Shown here: piece after piece, positions 1 to 6,024 of the stretch
Numbering within the stretch: position 1 is the first letter of the stretch
Layout: every line of letters starts with the position of its first letter
DNA from: JBDLID01 sp039715055
GTDB taxonomy: Bacteria > Desulfobacterota > Desulfobulbia > Desulfobulbales > Desulfocapsaceae
NCBI GenBank assembly: GCA_039715055.1
Contig: JBDLID010000136.1
Location: 1 to 7,660 of the forward strand
Direction: 5' to 3'
DNA length: 7,660 nucleotides
Notes under the pieces: model-generated
What the model saw: the letters and a program-made list of their open reading frames with translations, nothing else
Database searches by the model: none
Told to the model about the DNA's origin: nothing
Translations under genes and position numbers: made by a program

Positions 1-1358
1 GTGCGGTGATCACAGGTACTTCAATCTCCGGACGGGTTACCATTGGCGATGATCTCCATTTTTATCCGTCTGATATCACTGCCAGGGTGCGCGGCCTCCA
101 GGTTCACTCCAGTGACGTGGAACTCGTCGAAGCCGGTCATCGAACCGCCATCAATCTCCAGGGTCTTGATAAAGATTCAATTTCCCGCGGCATGGTGGCG
201 GCCAGTCCCGGCAGCCTTATTTCCAGCTACATGCTCGACTGTGATTTTCTCTACCTGGCGGCGAACGAAAAACCGCTCAAGCATCGGGCAAGGGTTCGGG
301 TTCATCTCGGAACCGCTGAAAAGATGGCCCGGATTTCGCTTCTCGAAGGAGATACCCTCCGGCCCGGAGAGCAGGCCGCTGTACAGCTTCTCTTTGAAGA
401 GGAGGTGGCGGTCTGGCCCGGTGATCGCTACGTGGTTCGTTCGTATTCTCCTGTCTATACCATTGGCGGCGGTGCGGTGCTCAGTAACCTGCCGTTGAAA
501 AAACGAAAACGGGCCAGTGACGCTGATCGGCAGAACAATGGCAAGACTTTTGACATCCTCCGTAATGGATCAGTGGAAGAGAAGGTGCTCCTCTTTCTTG
601 AAGAGAGTAAGGCCCGGGGTATTGTTGCTGACGAACTTGGCATCCGTCTCGGGCTTTTCGGTAAACATCTTAAAAAGGCACTGACCGTACCAATCTCAGC
701 CAAAAAAATGGTAGTTGTGGACTCAGCTTCACAACGTTATCTGGCCACCTCAACCAGTGAGCGGATTAAGGGCGATCTTTTGCAGCGGCTTGAGAGATAC
801 CATAAGGACAATCCCCTCCAGACCGGACCGGCCAAGGAAGAGCTGCGCTCGGCAACCGGCAGACAGATGGACGCAAGGGTCTTTCAGTTCTGTCTCGGTG
901 AGTTGGTCAAAAAGGGTGAGGTGGTGCAGGAGGAATCGCTTGTCAGACTGGCCTCCCACCAGGTAGCCCTCCAGGCCGATGAGAAGCAGCTGCGCCGCGA
1001 TCTGGAAGCCTGGTACGGGGAAAAGGGGTTGGCAACTGCCACGGTCAAGGAGACCATGGAACACTTCGCTGACTATCCCGCCAATCTGGTTCGGGAGGTT
1101 CAGGATCTGCTGATCAGAGAGGAGCTGCTTCTCAAGATAAGTGAGAGTCTCTACTGCGACGCACAGGCCATTGACCGCCTTCGGAAGGACATGGTTGAGT
1201 TTATCACCCGGGAAGGTGAGATCGACGCCCCCCGCTTTAAAAATCTAACCGGCCTGACCCGAAAGTTCTCCATTCCCCTGCTTGAGTATTTTGACCGCAT
1301 CAAACTGACCATCCGTATCGGTGACAAACGTGTCCTGAGAAAAAAGGTCTCTTCCTGA
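1..1358 (+). CDS. selB: Selenocysteine-specific elongation factor SelB, 5'-truncated by window edge
   Basis: SelB is the specialised EF-Tu-like GTPase that brings selenocysteyl-tRNA to UGA codons followed by a SECIS hairpin. Only about 450 residues are visible, reading in frame from base 3. The N-terminal GTPase domain (roughly 180 residues, with the GTP-binding motifs) lies outside the window. The first residues (VITGTSISGRVTIGD) match the start of EF-Tu-like domain II, followed by the RVRGLQVH segment and an AINLQGLDKDSISRG stretch typical of SelB. Domain III follows (ARVRVHLGTAEKMARI ... YTIGGGAVL). The remaining ~280 residues are the SelB winged-helix repeats, ending with FKNLTGLTRKFSIPLLEYFD and GDKRVLRKK, the signature of the last, SECIS-binding winged helix. 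The GTG at base 6 is an internal codon, not the start. The gene ends TGA and faces the permease gene across 51 bp. Identification is firm; it shows that the organism makes selenoproteins. Confidence 0.96.
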   Translation, partial: AVITGTSISGRVTIGDDLHFYPSDITARVRGLQVHSSDVELVEAGHRTAINLQGLDKDSISRGMVAASPGSLISSYMLDCDFLYLAANEKPLKHRARVRVHLGTAEKMARISLLEGDTLRPGEQAAVQLLFEEEVAVWPGDRYVVRSYSPVYTIGGGAVLSNLPLKKRKRASDADRQNNGKTFDILRNGSVEEKVLLFLEESKARGIVADELGIRLGLFGKHLKKALTVPISAKKMVVVDSASQRYLATSTSERIKGDLLQRLERYHKDNPLQTGPAKEELRSATGRQMDARVFQFCLGELVKKGEVVQEESLVRLASHQVALQADEKQLRRDLEAWYGEKGLATATVKETMEHFADYPANLVREVQDLLIREELLLKISESLYCDAQAIDRLRKDMVEFITREGEIDAPRFKNLTGLTRKFSIPLLEYFDRIKLTIRIGDKRVLRKKVSS

Positions 1359-1409
1359 GTCTTACCTGCTTAGGGGCGCACCCAGCTTTACACTGAATAG
1401 TTACATCTT
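1359..1409. other. Short convergent intergenic gap between selB and permease 2
   Basis: This 51-bp gap separates the stop codons of two convergent genes. I find no stem followed by a T-tract on either strand, so no intrinsic terminator can be called. It contains CTGAATAGTTAC at 1393-1404, whose reverse complement occurs at 7562-7573. Confidence 0.7.
1393..1404 (+). repeat. Left copy of a 12-bp inverted repeat, CTGAATAGTTAC
   Basis: An exact reverse complement, GTAACTATTCAG, lies at 7562-7573. The two copies sit just outside the permease 2 stop and just upstream of the ATPase start, so they bracket the whole transporter plus EAL block (about 6.2 kb). A shorter AATAGTTACAT match (1396-1406) recurs in direct orientation at 3576-3586. 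Confidence 0.45.
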
Positions 1410-2393
1410 TCAATCCTGGCGGTAATTTTCGCCAAGGGCCTGTGGGCTTCTGCCGGAGAAAATCAAGCGCAGGAATGTTCCGCTTGAAAAACTCTTTCCG
1501 GATTTTTCTGCCGGTTTTTTTCCTGAGTAATGCATGAAGACAAGGGCAAAAATCATCAGGGGAAACGGTGCCGTCTGAAAGACCTGGGCCGGAATGGCGG
1601 GGAAGATGTTTTGCAGGGAGATGCCGGAAACCTGGAGAAAGGCAAAGAGCAGGGAGCCGACAAAGACCCGGACCGGGTTCCAGCCGCCGAAGATGACAAG
1701 AGCCAGGCCGATCCAGCCGATTCCCTCAGCTCCCTGTGGACGGCCCCAGCCGGGCTTGATGCACAGGGAGAAGGCGGCACCTCCAAGCCCCACCAGAAAA
1801 CTGCCGGTAAGTACTGCTGCCACTCTGACAAGCAGCGGGTTGATGCCCCGGGCAAAGGCTGCCGCCGGATTTTCACCCACCGCTTTGACGATGAGCCCGG
1901 TGCGGGTAAAACTGAAAAACCACCAGAGCAGCAGTACCAGAAGCAGGGCAAAGTAGACGATGAGCGGCTGGTGGAAAAGGGTGGCCAGTTCCGGGGACAA
2001 CCTGTCGGTAAAGGGCAGCTGGAATGCGAGCATCTGGGGGCCCTGGGTACGGCTGTACGGGTTGCCTAAGAAATAGGCAAGATCGCGGCACATCAGTGAC
2101 AGGGCAAATCCGACCGCCACCTGGGCGAGGCGGAGGTGGATGGAAAAAAGAACAATGACCAGCCCGGTCAGCATGCCGGTGAATCCGCCGGCAAGAAAAC
2201 CTACAATCAGTGAATTACTCTGTTGGGCGGCAACAAATGCGGACATGGCCGCCAGCAGGACTGACCCGTCCAGCGAGAGATTGATGACGCCGCTTTTCTC
2301 ACAGATGGTTTCCCCTTCGGCAATGAGAATAAGTGGTGCAGCAGCACCGAGTACGGAACCAAGAAGGGGCAGGATGGAAAAGGACGGGTCCAT
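1410..2393 (-). CDS. ABC importer permease subunit, NupQ/YufQ-like (BPD_transp_2 family)
   Basis: This is one of the two membrane subunits of a BMP-family ABC importer, the group that includes B. subtilis NupNOPQ nucleoside uptake. The 327-residue protein is strongly hydrophobic, with about eight or more membrane segments. Family motifs are visible: GETICEKSGVINLSLDG near residues 27-43 (compare GE..SE+SGV+N+GLEG in relatives), AVGENPAAAFARGI at 171-184 (the cytoplasmic loop that docks the ATPase) and GIGWIGLALVIFGGWNP at 224-240. A polar, basic tail of about 39 residues (289-327) follows the last membrane segment and seems long for the family. The ATG start lies one base after the stop of the partner permease. 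An AAGGAG ribosome site (2406-2401) sits 7 nt upstream, inside the partner's last codons, so translational coupling is likely. The substrate cannot be read from the sequence; nucleosides are the best family-level guess and a simple sugar is possible. Confidence 0.9.
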   Translation of the reverse strand: MDPSFSILPLLGSVLGAAAPLILIAEGETICEKSGVINLSLDGSVLLAAMSAFVAAQQSNSLIVGFLAGGFTGMLTGLVIVLFSIHLRLAQVAVGFALSLMCRDLAYFLGNPYSRTQGPQMLAFQLPFTDRLSPELATLFHQPLIVYFALLLVLLLWWFFSFTRTGLIVKAVGENPAAAFARGINPLLVRVAAVLTGSFLVGLGGAAFSLCIKPGWGRPQGAEGIGWIGLALVIFGGWNPVRVFVGSLLFAFLQVSGISLQNIFPAIPAQVFQTAPFPLMIFALVFMHYSGKKPAEKSGKSFSSGTFLRLIFSGRSPQALGENYRQD

Positions 2394-2394
2394 G

Positions 2395-3441
2395 TCAGCG
2401 CTCCTTTATTCCCGGAAGAAAGGAGGCCCAGCGTGGACGGGCCTTGTGGATACCAATGACAAACAGCGCCGCCAGTACCGAACCGCCCTGAATGACACCT
2501 GAGAGGGCCGAGTCGAGCTGGAGGACAATGGGCAGCTGGATGGCCCCCACATTGAGGCCTGCAAAAAACAGAGCGAGAAGGGGAACGGGAAAAACTCTGT
2601 AACCTGACAACATCACCAGCAGCAGGGCCAGGTAGCCATAACCGCTGGAAATTGCCGGAATGAGCCGGTGATACACACCGATCACCTGGAGACAGCCGGC
2701 AAGCCCCGCCAGTGAGCCGCCGATGATCACCGCCGCAAGATACGACCTCTCCGGAACCAGGCCGAAGAGCAGGGCGCCGGTCGGGTTTTTACCAATGGCC
2801 CTGAGGCGGAGACCGAAACGACTGTGGGTCAGGATGAGCCAGGTCAGGGTGATGGCCAGAAAAGTGACAAAGAGCCCCAGGGGAGTGACACGGAAACCAT
2901 CAAAAGTAGGGAGCCAGAGCTGTCTCGGCAGGAGTTCGGTTCCACTCATTGAGGCAATGCCCGGCCGTTTCCAGGGCCCGAAGATGAGCCACAGGATCAG
3001 CCCCTGGGCGACGAGGTTAAGACCGAGACCACCAAAAATTTCATGGACACCGCCCTTTGTTTTTAGCAACCCTGCCAGCAGTCCCCAGCCGGCTCCACCG
3101 AGCATGGCACCAATTACAGCCCCGCAAAGAAAAAGCAGCGGCTGCTCCGGAGTCGCCGGGCGCAGGGCCCAGGTGGCGCAGACGGCTCCAATCATGATCT
3201 GGCCCTCGATGCCAATGTTCCAGAGGTTGGCGCGGAATGTGAACAGCAGGCCGCAGGAGCAGAGGGTGAGAGGGACCCAGACCGCGAGGACCTGGGCGAA
3301 TTTGGCCTTGGAGCCGAACGATCCCTGCCAGATATTACTTAAGGTGGCGCCAATGGGAGCCGATGCAAGAAAGAGGAGCAGCGAGGTCATCAAAAAAACG
3401 ATCAATATGCCAAGAGCAATATCGAGAACGATTTTTTTCAC
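2395..3441 (-). CDS. ABC importer permease subunit, NupP/YufP-like (BPD_transp_2 family)
   Basis: This is the second membrane subunit of the BMP-family importer, expected to pair with the product of the next gene and the ATPase at 6017-7516. With the chosen GTG start (3441-3439) the protein is 348 residues. It has an N-terminal membrane segment right after MKK (about residues 4-27), then the family motif FRANLWNIGIEGQ at 69-81 (compare FKAGLFNIGGEGQ), KTKGGVHEIF at 127-136, and the ATPase-docking loop RLRAIGKNP around 212-220. The frame stays open upstream to a TTG at 3504, adding 21 residues that look unlike a membrane protein start. The GTG is preferred because AGGGAG lies 4 nt upstream and the hydrophobic helix follows at once. 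The stop TGA is one base from the next ATG. A promoter candidate lies about 100 bp upstream, so this gene need not depend on transcription from the distant ATPase gene. Confidence 0.9.
   Translation of the reverse strand: MKKIVLDIALGILIVFLMTSLLLFLASAPIGATLSNIWQGSFGSKAKFAQVLAVWVPLTLCSCGLLFTFRANLWNIGIEGQIMIGAVCATWALRPATPEQPLLFLCGAVIGAMLGGAGWGLLAGLLKTKGGVHEIFGGLGLNLVAQGLILWLIFGPWKRPGIASMSGTELLPRQLWLPTFDGFRVTPLGLFVTFLAITLTWLILTHSRFGLRLRAIGKNPTGALLFGLVPERSYLAAVIIGGSLAGLAGCLQVIGVYHRLIPAISSGYGYLALLLVMLSGYRVFPVPLLALFFAGLNVGAIQLPIVLQLDSALSGVIQGGSVLAALFVIGIHKARPRWASFLPGIKER
2401..2406 (-). promoter_or_regulatory. Ribosome binding site of permease 2, inside permease 1
   Basis: AAGGAG on the minus strand lies 7 nt before the ATG at 2393-2391 and inside the last codons of the upstream permease gene. 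With the TGA-C-ATG junction (2397-2391) this supports re-initiation by the same ribosomes and balanced subunit production. Confidence 0.75.
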
Positions 3442-3445
3442 AACA

Positions 3446-3451
3446 CTCCCT
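3446..3451 (-). promoter_or_regulatory. Ribosome binding site that decides the GTG start of permease 1
   Basis: AGGGAG on the minus strand lies 4 nt before the GTG at 3441. The spacing is a little short, but no comparable site precedes the alternative TTG at 3504, so this site favours the shorter 348-residue protein. Confidence 0.6.
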
Positions 3452-3547
3452 GGTGGGTAGACTTTGGTAATGACGGCATGAACTCGAGGTAAACAATTCA
3501 ACAACCTGCTGAATACGAGGTTTTGCCGTCTGGTAAAATTACTGCGA

Positions 3548-3577
3548 ATAATAAATAAATGATCAAGGGGGAGTCAA
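3548..3577 (-). promoter_or_regulatory. Sigma70-like promoter candidate for the permease pair
   Basis: On the minus strand, TTGACT (3577-3572, five of six matches to the -35 consensus) is followed after 18 bp by TATTAT (3553-3548, five of six matches to the -10 consensus). Transcription would begin near 3541 and leave a leader of about 100 nt before the GTG at 3441. The site is in the divergent gap and points at the permease genes, where an internal promoter is needed because the ATPase gene lies beyond an oppositely oriented gene. Assigned by eye only. Confidence 0.5.
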
Positions 3578-3588
3578 TAGTTACATGG

Positions 3589-3768
3589 CTGTCGGGAAAT
3601 AAAAAATGATTCCTTTATCTTTCAGACCAGGAATCTGTCGGTGAAAGCCATTTGCTCCTGATCTCCTTGTCACAGATAAAATGAAAAATACTCACTTATC
3701 AAATATATGGAGTGCATTTTCATTTTGTCTGTTTTCTAATTTGGACAAATAGTTCAATTCTCCGACAG
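3589..3768. repeat. Three copies of a CTGTCGGNRAA motif (candidate operator)
   Basis: CTGTCGGGAAAT occurs at 3589-3600 (+), CTGTCGGTGAAA at 3635-3646 (+) and CTGTCGGAGAAT on the minus strand at 3768-3757. The 7-bp core is identical and the next bases follow N-R-A-A-W. Such clustering between divergent genes is what a DNA-binding regulator's sites would look like. A related CTGTCGGTAAAG also occurs at 2002-2013 inside a coding region, so chance is not excluded. Confidence 0.35.
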
Positions 3769-3787
3769 GCTCCCGGCAAATAAAAAA
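3593..3787 (+). repeat. 14-bp direct repeat pair, CGGsAAATAAAAAA
   Basis: CGGGAAATAAAAAA (3593-3606) and CGGCAAATAAAAAA (3774-3787) match at 13 of 14 positions, 181 bp apart in the same orientation. The A-tracts could be bent-DNA or UP-like elements, but A-rich sequence repeats easily by chance. Confidence 0.3.
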
Positions 3788-3837
3788 CTTGAAGTTGGCA
3801 TAAGCTCTATGGATAATGAAAGCAAACATGAGATCCT

Positions 3838-6024
3838 TTGAACGTTGTCCCGGCAGTTATCAACAAAGACACCAAAATGACCACTGAACAGAGTGAAAAG
3901 GGAGTAAAGCCCGGAGTACTCGTCATCAGCGATGAGGTGGGCGATGCCACTTCCCTGGCAAAGCTGCTGGGAAATATATGTGATGTCGAAGCGTTCCATA
4001 CAGCTGGAGATGTCTGTGAAATTCTCAGTGAGAAGGTAGAGCCGAGTCTGATCTTTCTACGTCTTCCGGGAGAGGAAAGCTGCGGTTACGATGTTTTGCA
4101 GAAAATTGGTGATGATCCGCGGTACAGTCATATCCCGCTCATTGTGATTGTCGACCCGGCAGGGCTTGAAGAGGGAACTGTCCAGCTTCCCCCCGGTCTT
4201 GATTTTATCACCACCCCGTTTGAGGAGGAAACACTTGTTTCCCGGGCTCAAACTCATTTTGAAGCAGCTGTGATCAGCCGGGTCTTGGAGGAGGCGGAAA
4301 AGGGATTGAAGGAGCGGGAAGAGCTTCTTGATCAGAGTCGTCAGTTATGCTCTTTGTTGCTTGGCACCATCAAAGAGGGGATCATAGGTTTTGATGCGGC
4401 TGGAAATTGTACTGTCGTCAACCCTGCGGCCCTGGCAATGCTCGGCTATGAGCGTGACGATCTGGTGGGACAGCATGTCCATACCAAACTGCATCACTCC
4501 AGTGAAAGACTGAAAAAGATCAGTGAGTCGGACTGCCCGGTCTGTGCGCCGCTGCGCAAGGGCGAAGAGGCGAACGGGCGGGATACTATCTTCTGGCGTA
4601 AGGATGGCAACTGCTTTCCGGTTCTGTTCCATGCGCAGCCGTTGGTCTGCGAGGGCAGCGTCGAGGGTGGAGTCATCTCTTTTACCGATATCAGCGGTGA
4701 GCAGGAGATGAAAAAGCTGATCGGCAAACAGTCCAATTTTGATTCGCTTACAGGACTCCCTAATCGAAGGCTCTTTCTAGATCGGCTTGGTATGGCCATT
4801 GCCCAGGGGCGCCGGGTGTCCAAAAGTTTCGCCCTGCTCCTGCTGAACCTTTATCAGTTCAAGAAAGTCAACGAAACACTGGGTTACGATGCGGGTGATG
4901 AACTGCTCAGGCAGATTGGACAACGGATCAGGCAGGGGGTTCGGGAGTCAGACAGTGTGGCGCGTCTTGACGGTGATGCGTTTGCTTTGATCCTCAGTAA
5001 CATTGCCCACGACCGGGATGCGGGGCTGGTTGCCAAAAAACTCATTGATGTGTTGAACAAGCCGTTTTTCCTTGATGAGCAGAAAGTTTCGGTTGAGATT
5101 AATATCGGCATCGCTGTTTTTCCAAGGGACGGGGATGAGCAGGAAATTCTGTTGACAAGGGCGGAACAGGCAATGGCCGAGGCCAGAAAGACCGGACCCA
5201 ACACCAGTCTTTTTTTTACAGAGAAGTTAAATGATATGGCGCGAGCCCGCAGCGAGATGGAAATAGAGCTGCGCCGGGCTCTGAAAGAGGAAGAGTTCGT
5301 CTGTTTTTATCAGCCTATTGTCAATATCGACTCCGGTCTCATTTCCCATGCCGAAGCCCTGATTCGCTGGCGTCATCCGGAAAAGGGCCTTATGCCGCCC
5401 ATTGCCTTTCTCCCCACGGCCAATGAAACCGGTTTGATTCACCCCATGGAACGCTGGGTGGTCGAGCAGGTGGCCAGAGACTGTAGCCAGTGGCACGGTA
5501 ATGGGCTTGAAACGTGTAAGGTTTCCATTAATCTCGATGGCTACCATCCCCAGTTCGGGGTGACGACTGAGTTTGTGAAAGAGGTGCTTGACCGCCATGC
5601 TCTGGATGCGGAGCGGTTGATTTTTGAAATCACCGAAACGGCGATGATGGAAAACTCGGAGGTCAATATCGGCTGGATGAAGGAGCTCAAGGAGTTGGGC
5701 ATCCAGATACTTGTTGATGATTTTGGGACCGGTTATTCGTCACTGGCTTACCTGAGGCGGTTTCCCGTGGATGGTATAAAGATTGACCGGGAGTTTATTT
5801 CCAACATGATCGCCGACAGTGAAGATGAGCAGCTGGTGAAAACCATCTGCGCCATGGCTGATAACCTCAATCTCTATGTTGTGGCTGAGGGAGTGGAAAC
5901 AAGCGAGCAGCTGGAGCTTATTTCCAGGTTCAAGTCAGCCCATGAGAAATACGTCCAGGGCTACTACTTTTCAAAACCCCTGCCCTCTATAGAATTCGTC
6001 CGGTTTGTCAAAAAGTTCAAGTAA
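3838..6024 (+). CDS. REC-PAS-GGDEF-EAL protein, probable c-di-GMP phosphodiesterase with degenerate GGDEF and receiver
   Basis: Likely a cytoplasmic enzyme hydrolysing cyclic di-GMP to pGpG; no membrane segment or signal peptide is seen. Domains of the 728 residues: receiver-like (about 25-142), charged helical linker (146-170), PAS (about 172-290), GGDEF (about 300-460), EAL (about 472-728). The receiver has R75 where the phospho-acceptor Asp should be and T126 in place of the conserved Lys. GGDEF reads DGDAF (378-382), and the metal-binding Asp is N337 (LNLYQF), so cyclase activity is unlikely. The RxxD inhibitory-site motif RESD (369-372) remains. The EAL domain keeps E506-A-L, N565, E597, the D627-D628-FGTG loop, K648, E684 and Q707, so it should be active. 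Start: TTG 3838 is the earliest possible because of the in-frame stop at 3829-3831; ATG 3877 (13 codons later) is an equal alternative, and neither has a strong ribosome site. It is antisense to the transporter genes and overlaps the ATPase gene end by 8 bp. Confidence 0.92.
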   Translation: MNVVPAVINKDTKMTTEQSEKGVKPGVLVISDEVGDATSLAKLLGNICDVEAFHTAGDVCEILSEKVEPSLIFLRLPGEESCGYDVLQKIGDDPRYSHIPLIVIVDPAGLEEGTVQLPPGLDFITTPFEEETLVSRAQTHFEAAVISRVLEEAEKGLKEREELLDQSRQLCSLLLGTIKEGIIGFDAAGNCTVVNPAALAMLGYERDDLVGQHVHTKLHHSSERLKKISESDCPVCAPLRKGEEANGRDTIFWRKDGNCFPVLFHAQPLVCEGSVEGGVISFTDISGEQEMKKLIGKQSNFDSLTGLPNRRLFLDRLGMAIAQGRRVSKSFALLLLNLYQFKKVNETLGYDAGDELLRQIGQRIRQGVRESDSVARLDGDAFALILSNIAHDRDAGLVAKKLIDVLNKPFFLDEQKVSVEINIGIAVFPRDGDEQEILLTRAEQAMAEARKTGPNTSLFFTEKLNDMARARSEMEIELRRALKEEEFVCFYQPIVNIDSGLISHAEALIRWRHPEKGLMPPIAFLPTANETGLIHPMERWVVEQVARDCSQWHGNGLETCKVSINLDGYHPQFGVTTEFVKEVLDRHALDAERLIFEITETAMMENSEVNIGWMKELKELGIQILVDDFGTGYSSLAYLRRFPVDGIKIDREFISNMIADSEDEQLVKTICAMADNLNLYVVAEGVETSEQLELISRFKSAHEKYVQGYYFSKPLPSIEFVRFVKKFK

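Larger units (their letters stand above)
3442..3837. other. Divergent regulatory region between permease 1 and the c-di-GMP gene
   Basis: About 400 bp without a convincing gene, visibly richer in A+T than the coding DNA around it. It holds the permease promoter candidate (3548-3577); three copies of CTGTCGGNRAA (forward at 3589 and 3635, inverted ending at 3768); a 14-bp near-perfect direct repeat, CGGsAAATAAAAAA (s = G or C), at 3593-3606 and 3774-3787; and a TTTGTC/GACAAA inverted repeat (3724-3729 and 3744-3749). For the rightward gene the best sigma70-like match I find is weak: TTGTCT (3725-3730), 17 bp, AATAGT (3748-3753), four of six in each box; the inverted repeat overlaps it. Very short open frames run into the start of the EAL gene (3809-3841 and 3816-3887) without clear ribosome sites. 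Confidence 0.6.

Noticed and set aside
6..8. GTG as a genuine start of a short 450-residue SelB
   Set aside because: Homology at this codon is in the middle of EF-Tu-like domain II entry, and the frame is open to the window edge; the GTPase domain should lie upstream.
1359..1409. Shared bidirectional terminator between selB and permease 2
   Set aside because: No stable stem followed by a T-run could be found on either strand.
1530..2069. 179-codon plus-strand open frame opposite permease 2
   Set aside because: Very polar, repetitive composition with no family resemblance. It is the complement of a clearly recognisable membrane permease, so it is a by-product of that gene's codon bias.
2723..3460. 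245-codon plus-strand open frame opposite permease 1
   Set aside because: Pro/Ser/Arg-rich translation with no recognisable motif, lying entirely opposite a well-supported permease gene with its own family motifs and ribosome site.
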